64,000 bases of DNA. Origin: Halapricum desulfuricans (GTDB taxonomy: Archaea; Halobacteriota; Halobacteria; Halobacteriales; Haloarculaceae). The notes under the pieces were generated by a model that saw only the letters and a program-made list of their open reading frames with translations, did not search any database and had not been told where the DNA came from. Positions 41,650 to 50,873 of the stretch are shown here, piece after piece (the first letter of the stretch is position 1; every line of letters starts with the position of its first letter). A program made the translations under genes and the position numbers. The stretch is from the NCBI RefSeq assembly GCF_017094465.1, contig NZ_CP064791.1:1054001-1118000 (forward strand). Direction: 5' to 3'.

Positions 41650-42057
41650 TTACCGTTCGACCTTCTGACGCTGTGCCCGCGGGCTCCGTACCCACCGGAC
41701 TGCGCCGTTGCGCCACGCCCAGCCGAGGCCCACGACGAGGGTCCCGACGAACACGAGCATCGGGACGAGCGCTCGTGTCATCCCAACAGCCTCGACGGCG
41801 TCGGTGTAGATGACCGTCCAGGGGAATATCAGGACCGTCTCGATATCGAAGACGAGGAACAGCAGCGCAACCATGTAATACTGGATGTTGAACCGGATGC
41901 GCGTGCCCCCTGTCGGGATCTCCCCGCTCTCGTACGTGGCGCGTTTGCTCAGTTCTGGGACGCGCGGGCGAAGTAGTGCCGACACGATTATCATCGCCAC
42001 CGGGATGAGAATCGCCACAATCGCCAGCGCGCCGATCGCGATCCACGGATTACTCAT
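41650..42057 (-). CDS. nuoA: NuoA, complex I-type membrane subunit A
   Basis: A 135-residue membrane subunit with three helices, first gene of the nuo operon. Conserved parts are the ESGEIPTGGTRIRFNIQYYMVALLFLVFDIETVLIFPW loop and helix with its membrane Asp/Glu. No nuoE, nuoF or nuoG is present, so the complex lacks the NADH-binding module and should receive electrons from another donor, as in other archaea. The basic C-terminus (RSPRAQRQKVER) is a haloarchaeal feature. Confidence 0.95.
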   Translation of the reverse strand: MSNPWIAIGALAIVAILIPVAMIIVSALLRPRVPELSKRATYESGEIPTGGTRIRFNIQYYMVALLFLVFDIETVLIFPWTVIYTDAVEAVGMTRALVPMLVFVGTLVVGLGWAWRNGAVRWVRSPRAQRQKVER

Positions 42058-42086
42058 AAGACTCCTGAGCGTCGCTTGGGAGCGGT

Positions 42087-42125
42087 CGCATATAAGGATT
42101 CAGTGTTGCCGTTTTCGGCAACGCT
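42087..42125 (-). promoter_or_regulatory. nuo operon promoter with adjacent inverted repeat
   Basis: On the minus strand CTTATATG (about 42090-42097) sits some 35 nt before the nuoA ATG. Directly upstream of it, 42102-42111 and 42116-42125 form a 10-bp stem around TTTT (core GTTGCCG/CGGCAAC). The stem could be the purE terminator, since purE ends at 42183, or a regulator site against the TATA box. Confidence 0.5.
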
Positions 42126-42182
42126 AGCCGTTTTTGCCTCGCGAATCGGTTCGATCCCGCTCGTAGGTCGCTTCGCTCGCGG

Positions 42183-42836
42183 TCACTCCTCCCAGTGCTC
42201 GGCTTTGAACCCCGGCGTCCCCAGTTCGTGAAGGTCTCGGGAGACCTCGCCGACCCCCTGCTGGAGATCTCGATGATAGTCGACGAGTCGCTCGCGGAGT
42301 TCGGGGTACTGGCGAGAGAGGATCTGGACAGCACTCAGCGCGGCGTTGAACGACTTGCCCGCGTCGACAGCGGTGATCGGCGCGCCCTGTGGCATCCCGA
42401 TGACGCTGTCGACGGACTTCTCCTGGACCGGCACGCCGATCACGGGCAACGGATAGGCGATCGATGCGGTCATGTTCGGCAGGTCGGCCGACTTGCCGCC
42501 CGCGCCCGCGATGATCACGTCCAGTCCGCGGTCCTCGGCGGTCTCGGCGTAGGCGTACATCAGTTCGGGGGTGCGATGGGCCGAGACAACGAACGTCTCG
42601 AAGGTAAAGCGCGCCTCAGGGGCGTCCGTGTAGTCGGTTTGCTCCGCGAAGCCGAGTTCCTCAGCGAGGGCGGCGTACGCACCGGGTCGCTTGCCCTTGC
42701 CGCCGGCCATCGTCGACAGGTCCGAATCGCTGCCCATCACGATGCCCACGTCGGGGGTCTCCTCGTTCGGCCGGTCCGTCTCGGCTTGCTCGCGTAGCTG
42801 GTCGATCAGCGACTGGACGCTCTCGGGAGTCGTCAT
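42183..42836 (-). CDS. purE: PurE, AIR carboxylase / N5-CAIR mutase
   Basis: A 217-residue enzyme of purine biosynthesis that places the carboxyl group on the aminoimidazole ribotide. Family motifs are VGIVMGSDSDLSTM, ETFVVSAHRTPELMYAYAE (active-site His), IIAGAGGKSADLPNMTAS and PVIGVPVQEKSVDS. About 25 extra N-terminal residues and an insertion after the SDSDL loop (GGKGKRPGAYAAL) are typical of halophile versions. No purK is adjacent, so it is either elsewhere or the class II (CO2-using) route applies; the sequence alone does not decide. Confidence 0.95.
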   Translation of the reverse strand: MTTPESVQSLIDQLREQAETDRPNEETPDVGIVMGSDSDLSTMAGGKGKRPGAYAALAEELGFAEQTDYTDAPEARFTFETFVVSAHRTPELMYAYAETAEDRGLDVIIAGAGGKSADLPNMTASIAYPLPVIGVPVQEKSVDSVIGMPQGAPITAVDAGKSFNAALSAVQILSRQYPELRERLVDYHRDLQQGVGEVSRDLHELGTPGFKAEHWEE

Positions 42837-42927
42837 GTGCGTGGCTGTGCGCGGCCGCTCCCTAATACTGACGGGATCCGATGTCGAGACGGACCGGGCA
42901 CGCGGCGAGTCCGAAATCCCCTCCCCA

Positions 42928-45516
42928 TCAAACCTCGGTGAAACGCCCGTTGAGCAGCCGCTCGCGCACGACCAGCAAGCCCGGCAACATCGTGACGACA
43001 GCGACGAACGCGAAGACGATCGCCAGTCCCGTCACGATCCCGAACCGCTGTAGCGGCGGCGAGAGGGCAAAGGCGAGCACGCCGAAGGCCGCCGCAGTCG
43101 TCGCGGCACTCGCCAGGAGTGCTCCACCGGTACCGGTGATCGTCCGGTTCAGTGCGGACGCGAGGCTTTCGGCGCGTTCGCGTTCGTCCATGAATCGCTC
43201 GCTCGCGTGGATGCTGTAGTCGACGCCGAGCCCGATCGCGAGACTCGTGATCACTGCCGTCTCGCTGTTGAACGACACGCCGAGTACCGACATCGCTCCC
43301 AGGAGCCACGCCAGTGCCACCACGACCGGCACGAGCGCCACGGGCCCCAGCGACCACGAGCCATACCGGACGCGGAACAGCGCCGTCAGGAACCCCAGGA
43401 TGACCACGAGCGTCACCGCGAAGGCCTCGATCAGCGTCTCCAGCAGCGCGTCCTGGATGACAGCAGTCGTGACGGTTCCGCCGGTCGCGACCGCCGTGAT
43501 TTCGGTCGTACCGTCGCCGTTGTCGGCTGCGTCCCGCTCAACTTGTGTCGCGAACGCGCGCGTGTCCCCGGCGATCGTCTGAGCGGACTCACTGGAGCGA
43601 ACCGAGAGCAGCAGACGCGCGGAGGTGATCGTCCCGTCTTCATTGCGGCTCAGGACGTTGCTCGCGGCCTCGCTGTCGATCTCGAACAACTCCGCGTAGA
43701 TCGCCGTGACGTTCTCCTCGGGTAGCCCGTCGCCGTCGGTGTCGTTCGCGGCGACGCGTGCGGCGAATCCGGGATTGTCCCCGGAATCGACCGCGTCACG
43801 CAACACGGTGTGTGGCCCGTCGATGGCCGCCTGCCCGCCCGGCGCGAGCTGGATCGAGCTGTCGGACTCCACAGCGTGGCTGGCGTTGTCGATCGCCGAG
43901 AGGACCGAACCGTCGGTCACGTCTCCGCGTATCAGCACCTGTGACTGACCGTCGTCCCCACGGAGCTGGAAGTTATCGCTCAGGTATTCGAAGTCATCGG
44001 CGATCGTGTAGGTCCCCGGCTCCAGCGGTCCCGGGAGATACTCGGCCCAGTCGGGCGCGTCCTGCGGGAGGAAATCGGCCTCGTTGAACTCCGTGTCGAT
44101 CGTCGTCGCACTGTAGCCGCCGGCGACCGCGAGCACGAGCGCGACGGCCACAATGGCAACCGGCGCGCGCGTCGCCAGGCTCGCGAGCCGTTCGAGCACG
44201 GCGTTCGCGAGACCGCTCTCGACGCCGAACGCCGGCTTGGCCCGCGAGCGACCGAGGCGGTTCTCGACGACCGAGTCGACTTCGATCTTCAGTGCCGGCA
44301 GGAACACGCCAAAGGCGACGAACGTGGCGAAGATGCCGCCGGCGCTGAGGACCGCGAAGTCCTGGATGGCCGGGAGCGGACTGACGACGTTCGACAGAAA
44401 TCCCACGCCGGTCGAGACAGTCGCCGCCGCCAGTGCGAGGACGACACCTCCGAATCCGAGCGCCATCGCGGCCCGAATTGACAGGTGCTCGCCGCCGTCG
44501 CCCCGTTCGAGCGTACCCTGGCGCGCCTCCCGATAGCGCATAACGACGTGCAGGGCGTAGTCGATGCTCAACCCGATCAACAGGAAGGGCACGGCGATGA
44601 GGATGACGTTCATCGGGATCGCGAGCCACCCCATAATCCCCGCGAGCCAGGCCATCACGATGCCAATCCCGACGAACGCCAGCAGGATGTCCAGCACGTC
44701 ACGGTAGGTGATCCCGAGGACGAAGACGATCAGCGCGAGCGCGAACGGCGTGATGATCGCGAAGCTGTCACCGGTCGCCCGCGAGGAGGCATCGTCCTGG
44801 ATCCCCTGTCCGAACACGAACGCGTCGTCGAAGCGCTGTTCGACCAGCTTGTCGATCTCGACCTGGGCATCGTAGGCCGGAGGATCCGCGTTCGAACCGC
44901 TGTCGTCGGCCTGAAAGAGCAGCGTCAGCCGCGCCTCGGCGCTCGTCTCTCCGGGGTCGTAGCTCCGCGGGAGGAACGCGTACGGGTCCTGTTCGCCCGG
45001 GAGCTCGGCGTCCGGATCGAGCACTCGTTCGAGCAGTTGTTCGAACCCCCTCCGATCGAGGTTCTCGAGCGCCTCGATCTGTCGATCCAGCGATGGCACG
45101 CCGTCCGGCTGCCGGGTCTCGCCGGAGCTGGCATGTACTGCGGCCGTCGCGACGACGTTCTCGATGCCGACCGTCCCCGGCTCGGCGAGCGTCGCGTTCA
45201 GCGTCTCGTCGTCTCTGACCGACCGCTGGAGGTACAGCCCTTCGAGCAGCGACTCCTGGGTCAGTACGTCACCGCTCTCGTTTCGGACGACAATCTGTGC
45301 GACGATCCCGTCGTCGCCGCCGTAGTTGTCTCGGACAAACTCACCGGCTCGTGTCTCCTCGGAATCGATCTCGAACTGGCCCACGTCGGAGCTACCGGCG
45401 TCTCCGAGTGTAGCACCAGCCGCGACAACGGACGTGACGAGGAGGACAGCAAGGACGACGAGTTTGCTGTGCGTCGCGATCCAGTCCGCGTACCGCTGTG
45501 CGACGGGGCCGCCCAT
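42928..45516 (-). CDS. RND/MMPL superfamily exporter
   Basis: An 862-residue transporter with 12 predicted helices in the two-fold RND layout: helix 1, a large outside domain (about residues 40-240), helices 2-6, helix 7, a second outside domain (about 480-690) and helices 8-12. The sterol-sensing-like segment PFLLIGLSIDYALHVVMRYREAR and its repeat TSLAIGLGVDYSIHASERFMDERERAE hold the Asp of the proton relay. MMPL-type proteins export lipids or small molecules; the cargo is unknown. The gene is divergent from a TrmB-like regulator gene 183 bp away, likely its controller. Confidence 0.9.
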   Translation of the reverse strand: MGGPVAQRYADWIATHSKLVVLAVLLVTSVVAAGATLGDAGSSDVGQFEIDSEETRAGEFVRDNYGGDDGIVAQIVVRNESGDVLTQESLLEGLYLQRSVRDDETLNATLAEPGTVGIENVVATAAVHASSGETRQPDGVPSLDRQIEALENLDRRGFEQLLERVLDPDAELPGEQDPYAFLPRSYDPGETSAEARLTLLFQADDSGSNADPPAYDAQVEIDKLVEQRFDDAFVFGQGIQDDASSRATGDSFAIITPFALALIVFVLGITYRDVLDILLAFVGIGIVMAWLAGIMGWLAIPMNVILIAVPFLLIGLSIDYALHVVMRYREARQGTLERGDGGEHLSIRAAMALGFGGVVLALAAATVSTGVGFLSNVVSPLPAIQDFAVLSAGGIFATFVAFGVFLPALKIEVDSVVENRLGRSRAKPAFGVESGLANAVLERLASLATRAPVAIVAVALVLAVAGGYSATTIDTEFNEADFLPQDAPDWAEYLPGPLEPGTYTIADDFEYLSDNFQLRGDDGQSQVLIRGDVTDGSVLSAIDNASHAVESDSSIQLAPGGQAAIDGPHTVLRDAVDSGDNPGFAARVAANDTDGDGLPEENVTAIYAELFEIDSEAASNVLSRNEDGTITSARLLLSVRSSESAQTIAGDTRAFATQVERDAADNGDGTTEITAVATGGTVTTAVIQDALLETLIEAFAVTLVVILGFLTALFRVRYGSWSLGPVALVPVVVALAWLLGAMSVLGVSFNSETAVITSLAIGLGVDYSIHASERFMDERERAESLASALNRTITGTGGALLASAATTAAAFGVLAFALSPPLQRFGIVTGLAIVFAFVAVVTMLPGLLVVRERLLNGRFTEV

Positions 45517-45580
45517 CTCAGGCCCACGCCCCTGGCTCCGCGTTCCCGTGCATACCTAGCCAGTAGCCACGATCAAGTTA

Positions 45581-45606
45581 AGTGTTTGTAGATTCCTACT
45601 ATATTT
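45581..45606. promoter_or_regulatory. Dyad and TATA-like sequences between exporter and TrmB-like gene
   Basis: GTAG-ATTC-CTAC (45588-45599) is a short inverted repeat next to CTATATTT (about 45598-45605) and to a minus-strand CACTTAACTT. Its central position in the divergent promoter region makes it a candidate operator, but the repeat is short. Confidence 0.35.
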
Positions 45607-45698
45607 GCAGCCATTGGCGCCACGCAGTCACAGCGGCCCGAACGGACGCGACACGGGAAGCACGGTGAGGCGACTGGACACAACGGAGGGAAACAGAC

Positions 45699-46490
45699 AT
45701 GAGCGGACAATCCGAAGCGGAGTCGATGAGCGAACGGGAGGCCATCGAGGCGCTGGAGACGCTGGGACTGTCGAACTACGAGGCGCAGGTGTTCGTCGCG
45801 CTCCAGCGCCTCGGGAGCGCGAGCGCGCAGGCGGTGAGCCGCCGCTCCGAGGTGCCGCGGTCGCAGGTGTACGGCGCTGCCGACGACCTCGCCGAGCGCG
45901 GGCTACTGGAGGTCGTCGAGTCCTCGCCGAAAACCTACCGGCCGGTCGGCCTCTCGACGGCACGACAGCTGCTCACCGAACGGCTCGAACGCGAGACGGA
46001 TCGGGCGTTCGAGACGCTGGAAAACCTGCGTGCCAGCGATCCGTCACCGACCGGCGGCGACGTCTCGACGTTGCGGGGCCGACAGCCGATCGACGACCGA
46101 ATCGCGTCGCTCGTCGGCGATGCCGAATCGACCGTCGTGTTCGTCTCGCCGACTGCCGGATCGCTGACCGACGACATCACGGCTGCGCTCCGGGACGCCG
46201 CCAGTGGTGGTGTTGCAGCGACGCTTGTCACGGCCGAGCCGTCGCTTCGCGACCAGTTTCGCGGGACGCCGATCGAGGTGTTCGTGATGTCGGAGGACAA
46301 CCCGGCGGATTTCGCCGGCCGTGCGCTCATGGTCGACGACCGGACCGTGTTGCTGGCCGCCGAAACGGACGCCGAACCGGTCGAAGAAGAGGCGCTGTGG
46401 ACCGGCGATTCCAGCATCGGGCGCATCCTCGCGGCGTTCATGCGATCGGGGATGGAATCCGGGCGCGATCGCCACCGGGACACGTCCTAA
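45699..46490 (+). CDS. TrmB-family transcriptional regulator
   Basis: A 263-residue regulator. The N-terminal winged helix (EAIEALETLGLSNYEAQVFVALQRLGSASAQAVSRRSEVPRSQVYGAADDL) is the TrmB signature. A short coiled segment follows, and from about residue 130 a phospholipase-D-like sensor domain (RIASLVGDAESTVVFVSPTA), as in the TrmB families that do not have the sugar-binding domain. Effector unknown. It is divergent from the RND exporter and probably controls it. A second in-frame ATG nine codons on (MSEREAIEA) could also be the start. Confidence 0.88.
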   Translation: MSGQSEAESMSEREAIEALETLGLSNYEAQVFVALQRLGSASAQAVSRRSEVPRSQVYGAADDLAERGLLEVVESSPKTYRPVGLSTARQLLTERLERETDRAFETLENLRASDPSPTGGDVSTLRGRQPIDDRIASLVGDAESTVVFVSPTAGSLTDDITAALRDAASGGVAATLVTAEPSLRDQFRGTPIEVFVMSEDNPADFAGRALMVDDRTVLLAAETDAEPVEEEALWTGDSSIGRILAAFMRSGMESGRDRHRDTS

Positions 46491-46527
46491 CGAGCGGGAC
46501 GAATCCGTCCCACTCGCTCGTCGTCGG

Positions 46528-47103
46528 TTACTCCTCGCTGGCTTCGTCCGCTGGATCGTCGTCGCTGTCGCTCGCGTCCTCGACGGAGATCGTCACGGGT
46601 TCGTCGGCTTCGCTCTCGTCGGCGTCGAGATACGAATCGAGGTTGAAGACGGTGTTGAGCTGGTCCTGGACCTCGTCGACGACGTCCGAGACGAGGTCGC
46701 TCGGAGCCATCGCGCTGTACTCGTAGGGGTTGTTCCCCGCGCCGTCGCTCTCGCGTTTTTGGCGGGTCACCTTCTCCTCGTCGTGGAGTTCCGCCAGCGC
46801 TTCCCGGACCGTACTCGGGTACAGACCGGTCGCCTCGGCGATTTCCTCGCTCGTGCTGTGTGGCTGCTGGCGGAGCGAGACGTAGATCCGCGCCCGTGTC
46901 TCCGTCTCGAGCACCCACGCGAGCAGGTCCACGAACCGATCGTCGAACCCCTCGACAGCGCGGTCGGCCTCCTCTTCGAGTCGCTCGCGGACGCTTTCGT
47001 CGTCTTCGACTGTCACCTCGACCGCATCGTCGGATTCGTTCTCGACGTCGATTTCTTCGGGGCTGTCCTCGCTCGCGTCGTCTGTGGTATCGTCTGCAGA
47101 CAT
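46528..47103 (-). CDS. Winged helix-turn-helix regulator with acidic tails
   Basis: A 191-residue protein. The central part (about residues 55-125) is an ArsR-like winged helix: FVDLLAWVLETETRARIYVSLRQQPHSTSEEIAEATGLYPSTVREALAELHDEEKVTRQKRE. Both ends are highly acidic and low in complexity (about 45 residues N-terminal, 25 C-terminal). A NNPYEYSAMAPSDLV linker and a VQDQLNTVFNLDSYL helix may serve dimerisation. No metal-binding Cys is seen in the helix, so a metal sensor is unlikely. The target is unknown. Confidence 0.82.
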   Translation of the reverse strand: MSADDTTDDASEDSPEEIDVENESDDAVEVTVEDDESVRERLEEEADRAVEGFDDRFVDLLAWVLETETRARIYVSLRQQPHSTSEEIAEATGLYPSTVREALAELHDEEKVTRQKRESDGAGNNPYEYSAMAPSDLVSDVVDEVQDQLNTVFNLDSYLDADESEADEPVTISVEDASDSDDDPADEASEE

Positions 47104-47193
47104 GCGTCGTTTCTACGAGGACAAAAGTGATTCCCGAATAAAAACCTTGGCTCGCCGAGTCGGCGGCCCACTGCCACAGCAAGCGGATGCTTC

Positions 47194-47829
47194 TCAGGGC
47201 TGGCGGTCCCGTGCCCACTGGTTGCGCTTCCGTCCCGCGTATCGATAGAGGAATACCCCGAGCACGAGCACGACGCTCCCGACGGCGAGAAACGCCGTCT
47301 GGGCCGCCCAGGCGTCCGATCCGAAGGCGCCGATCGACTGGGCGTCCACTCCCAGGATCGCTCGCCCGGCGACGATCAACACTGGTGTCGACGCGAGTGT
47401 CGCGCCGAGGACGACCAGTCCAGCGGCCACGATCGAGCTCGGAACCGCGAGCCGCGCGAGCGCCATCGCCGGCAGAAACCAGCCGGAAAGAAAGACGAGA
47501 CCGGACAGCCACAGGGGAAGCGAGACGACCGACCCGACGACGAACAGCACGACCGGCGCCATCGGGGCAGTGATCGCCAGCGCGACCAGCAACCGAACCC
47601 ACTGGGGAACGTACGTCCCCTCGGCGATGTCGAGATCCCTGTCTTCGAACAGCGCGTCGGCGGCTTCCTCGGTCAGGCCGCCGTCCTCGTCGAGAAAGAC
47701 GAGCCCGCAATCGGGGCATGTCCCGCCGTGTTCCGTGATCGACGACCCACACCGCGGGCACGTCGCTTCGGGACTGGCGTCCCCGTGCTCGTTGCTATCT
47801 CCCCCGCGCTGGTCGGTCATCGACGACAC
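47194..47829 (-). CDS. Zinc-ribbon membrane protein
   Basis: A 211-residue protein. The N-terminus holds a zinc ribbon, CPRCGSSITEHGGTCPDCG (two CxxC), and then an acidic segment. About four hydrophobic helices occupy residues 80-200 and the C-terminus is basic (YRYAGRKRNQWARDRQP). Such zinc-ribbon membrane proteins are common in haloarchaea and have no known role. It is 90 bp upstream of the wHTH gene on the same strand, so the two could be one transcript. Confidence 0.75.
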   Translation of the reverse strand: MSSMTDQRGGDSNEHGDASPEATCPRCGSSITEHGGTCPDCGLVFLDEDGGLTEEAADALFEDRDLDIAEGTYVPQWVRLLVALAITAPMAPVVLFVVGSVVSLPLWLSGLVFLSGWFLPAMALARLAVPSSIVAAGLVVLGATLASTPVLIVAGRAILGVDAQSIGAFGSDAWAAQTAFLAVGSVVLVLGVFLYRYAGRKRNQWARDRQP

Positions 47830-47866
47830 TTCGGCGCGGGCGTATTTTAGGGTGGGGATCGCCGCC

Positions 47867-48622
47867 CTACTGGCTCGTCAGGCCGCCGTCGGCTACGAGC
47901 GCCTCGCCGGTGACGAACGACGCGTCGTCCGAGCAGAGCCAGACGGCGGCGTCGCCGATCTCCTCGGGCTCGCCAAGCCGTCCGATCGGCGTCGCAGCTA
48001 TCGCGCCGTCGACGGCCTCGTTGTCGCCGGACGAGCGGTCGACCATCGGCGTGTCGATGACACCCGGACAGATGGCGTTTACCCGGACACCCGCTTCGCT
48101 GTATTCCAGCGCCGCGGTTTTGGTCAGCCCGATAACGCCGTGTTTGCTGGCGACGTAGGGGCTGATCTCGGGGAAGCCGACCTTCCCGGCGATCGAGGAC
48201 GTGTTGACGATCGAGCCGCCGCCGTCCTCGAGCATGACCGGGATCTCGGCTTTCATCGCCTGGAAGACGCCCTTCAGGTTGACGTCGATTACCTGCTCCC
48301 AGTTGTCCATCGGCTGGTCGGTCGTCGGTTCGTTCGCCCCTTCGATGCCGGCGTTGTTGAACGCGAAGTCCAGCCCGCCGTACGTGTCGACCGCGGCGTC
48401 GACCATCGCCTGGACGTCCTCGAAGTCGCTGACGTCCGTCTCGACGAAGATCGCCTCGCCGCCCATCTCTTCGATCTCTTCGACGGTCCCGTTGCCGTCC
48501 GCGACGTTCACGTCGGCGGCGACGACGCTGGCCCCCTCCTCGGCGAACCGCAGTGCTGCTGCACGACCGATACCCGTACTCGCTCCCGTGACTATCGCGA
48601 CGCTGTCGCTGATGCCATCCAT
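47867..48622 (-). CDS. Short-chain dehydrogenase/reductase (SDR)
   Basis: A 251-residue classical SDR. The cofactor motif is TGASTGIGRAAA, followed by an acidic DVNVAD after strand 2 that favours NAD(H). NNAGIEG is the second structural motif, and the catalytic Ser-Tyr-Lys are in NTSSIAG and PYVASKHGV. The C-terminal part has CPGVIDTPMV and ends VTGEALVADGGLTSQ, typical of 3-oxoacyl-ACP or glucose-dehydrogenase-like members. The substrate is unknown. The start at 48622 (MDGISDSVAIVTG) is the normal N-terminus; the frame is open further upstream. A CGTATATGTG TATA-like box is near 48675. Confidence 0.92.
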   Translation of the reverse strand: MDGISDSVAIVTGASTGIGRAAALRFAEEGASVVAADVNVADGNGTVEEIEEMGGEAIFVETDVSDFEDVQAMVDAAVDTYGGLDFAFNNAGIEGANEPTTDQPMDNWEQVIDVNLKGVFQAMKAEIPVMLEDGGGSIVNTSSIAGKVGFPEISPYVASKHGVIGLTKTAALEYSEAGVRVNAICPGVIDTPMVDRSSGDNEAVDGAIAATPIGRLGEPEEIGDAAVWLCSDDASFVTGEALVADGGLTSQ

Positions 48623-48748
48623 AGTTATCACGTCCGGCGTCCGGACGAGTGGAACTACAGCGGGCCCGCACATATACGTGTGGGATAGATATCATGTAGG
48701 TAAAATTCGGGTGGAAAGCTATACCCGGGCCGGGGACGACGCTCCGAT

Positions 48749-50503
48749 ATGCGACTGGAGGACTACTGGGGCGTCGGGCCGAAGACGAGCGAGTTGCTCG
48801 CGTCCGAGCTCGGCGTCGAAGCCGCCGTCGAGGCGATTGAGAGCGGCGACGTCCGGACGTTGACCGATGCCGGGCTCAGCCGGGGTCGCGCGACGCGGAT
48901 CCTCCGCCGTGTCGAGGGCGGCCCCGCGATGGACGTTCTCGCCACGCGGGACACCCGAGAGGTCTACAAGGACTTGCTGGCAGTGATCGGCCGCTACGCC
49001 GTCACGGATCACGCCGCCGACCGGATCCGCCTGCTGACCCCGCTCGCCGAGCGAGCCGACATCGAAGACCGACTGACGGACGTGATCGAAGCCAGGGACA
49101 CCTGGGCGCGGTTGGACGATTCCGACCGCGAGACCGTCATGGACGCCTTCGAGGCCTACGAACGACTAGACGGCGAGCAGTCCGCCGTCCGGGCCGCGCT
49201 CGCACTGCTGGATGCGGGCCTCGATTCGGGTGTGTTCGCGCCGCTGGGTGACCTCGAGACTGACGCGCTCGCGGACGGCGCCGACGCGTTAGCTGCCCTG
49301 GACGGGGACGGGACCGTCGCTGACGGCGCCGACGAGCGACTGGACCGACTCGAATCACGGCTCGGGACGGTCGACGACATGGCAGCGGACAGCGACGCGG
49401 TCGTCGAGGCCGTCCGGGGCGAGATCCAGACGCCCGAGGAGTTCGAGGAGGGCGTCCTCGATCACGTCGTCCGGGAGACTGACGTCGACATCGAGCGCGT
49501 CCGTGCCGCGATGCCGTCCGACGCGGCCGACGCGCGGGACTTCGTCGCGGAGACGCTCCGATCGCTCGCCGACGATCTCCGTTCGGCCGTCGACGAGCGC
49601 GCCGAAACTGTCGCCGAAACCGCTCGCGAGACGATCGCGGACACGCGGCCGGAGATCGACGCCGCCGTCGCGGCAGTCGACGACATCGCGCTGTCGCTGT
49701 CGCTGGCTCGCTTCGCGATCGACTTCGATCTGACCGAGCCTGCGTTCGTCGAGGACAGCGACGTGCTGGCGGTCGAGGGCGCCCGAAACCTCTTCCTCGA
49801 AGCCGCCGACGAGTCCGTTCAGCCGGTCGACTACGCCGTCGGCGAGCACCAGCTGCAGTATCCGACGGCGAACGCCCCGCCGAGCGGCGACCGCGTCACC
49901 GTTTTGACGGGCGCCAACAGCGGCGGGAAGACCACGCTACTGGAGACGCTCGCGCAGGTGCAGTTGCTCGCGCAGATGGGACTGCCTGTACCGGCAGAGA
50001 CGGCGGCAGTCGGGCTCGTGGACGCGATTGTCTTTCATCGACGCCACGCTAGCTTCAACGCCGGCGTGCTCGAATCGACGCTGAAGAACGTCGTCCCGCC
50101 GCTTTCGGCCGAGGGACACACGCTGATGCTCGTCGACGAGTTCGAGGCGATCACCGAGCCGGGCAGCGCCGCCGACCTGCTACACGGGCTGGTGACGTTG
50201 ACAGTCGAACGCGAGGCGCTCGGCGTGTTCGTCACGCACCTCGCGGACGACCTCGAACCGCTGCCGGAGTCGGCGCGTGTCGATGGCATCTTCGCCGAAG
50301 GGTTGACCCCTGAACTGGAACTGGAAGTCGACTATCAGCCCCGTTTCGAGACTGTCGGCCGTTCGACACCGGAATTCATCGTCTCGCGGCTCGTGGCCGA
50401 CGCCGACGATCGCGAGGAGCGAGCCGGGTTCGACACCCTCGCCCGGGCGATCGGCCAGGAGGCCGTCCAGCGGACGCTTTCGGACGCCCGATGGTCGCGA
50501 TAA
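48749..50503 (+). CDS. MutS-related ATPase with N-terminal helix-hairpin-helix region
   Basis: A 584-residue protein. An N-terminal HhH-like segment (WGVGPKTSELLASELGVEAAVEAIESGDVRTLTDAGLSRGRA) precedes a helical lever/core region with a coiled coil (about residues 180-320) and a MutS-type ATPase. Walker A is TGANSGGKTT at 387-396, Walker B is LMLVDEFEAI, and the signature region is AVGLVDAIVFHRRHAS. The mismatch-binding domain I and the connector of classical MutS are absent. This is the archaeal MutS5-like/MutS-related type, whose DNA target is not mismatches and is not well known. A TATA-like GGTAAAATTC is near 48703. Confidence 0.88.
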   Translation: MRLEDYWGVGPKTSELLASELGVEAAVEAIESGDVRTLTDAGLSRGRATRILRRVEGGPAMDVLATRDTREVYKDLLAVIGRYAVTDHAADRIRLLTPLAERADIEDRLTDVIEARDTWARLDDSDRETVMDAFEAYERLDGEQSAVRAALALLDAGLDSGVFAPLGDLETDALADGADALAALDGDGTVADGADERLDRLESRLGTVDDMAADSDAVVEAVRGEIQTPEEFEEGVLDHVVRETDVDIERVRAAMPSDAADARDFVAETLRSLADDLRSAVDERAETVAETARETIADTRPEIDAAVAAVDDIALSLSLARFAIDFDLTEPAFVEDSDVLAVEGARNLFLEAADESVQPVDYAVGEHQLQYPTANAPPSGDRVTVLTGANSGGKTTLLETLAQVQLLAQMGLPVPAETAAVGLVDAIVFHRRHASFNAGVLESTLKNVVPPLSAEGHTLMLVDEFEAITEPGSAADLLHGLVTLTVEREALGVFVTHLADDLEPLPESARVDGIFAEGLTPELELEVDYQPRFETVGRSTPEFIVSRLVADADDREERAGFDTLARAIGQEAVQRTLSDARWSR

Positions 50504-50841
50504 AGCGTGCATTGACAGTGTTGGAGTCCCTATCGATGGTGATGCTCAACAAATGTCCCTCGATGGGTGGGAAGTGCCGCTCGGCCGGCTACGCGTGGCT
50601 GGCGCTCAATGGTGTCCTGTACGCGCTCGCGCCGCGACTGGCGCTCAAGATGTCCTCGAAGATGCTGACGATGGGGTTCGAAAACGCCGACGAACTCGAA
50701 CCCCGCGAGTGGTATCAGGACGCCACGCGCGCGACCGGCGTCGGGATGATCGCGACCGGTCTCGCAGGGCTCGCGTTCGAACGCGGCGGCGAGGATAGCC
50801 AGGGCGATGCAGAAGCGGACGAAGCCGAAACTGCGGCGTAG
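50491..50841 (+). CDS. Small haloarchaeal membrane-associated protein
   Basis: A 116-residue protein that overlaps the MutS-related stop by 13 bases, so it is probably translated from the same mRNA. Hydrophobic stretches are YAWLALNGVLYALAPRLALKM (with two Met-rich turns) and GVGMIATGLAGLAF, and the tail is acidic. An alternative ATG at 50536 starts MVMLNKCPS. The function is unknown. Confidence 0.6.
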   Translation: MVAIKRALTVLESLSMVMLNKCPSMGGKCRSAGYAWLALNGVLYALAPRLALKMSSKMLTMGFENADELEPREWYQDATRATGVGMIATGLAGLAFERGGEDSQGDAEADEAETAA

Positions 50842-50873
50842 CAGTCCAATGGCATCGGATTGAACCGCCGGCG

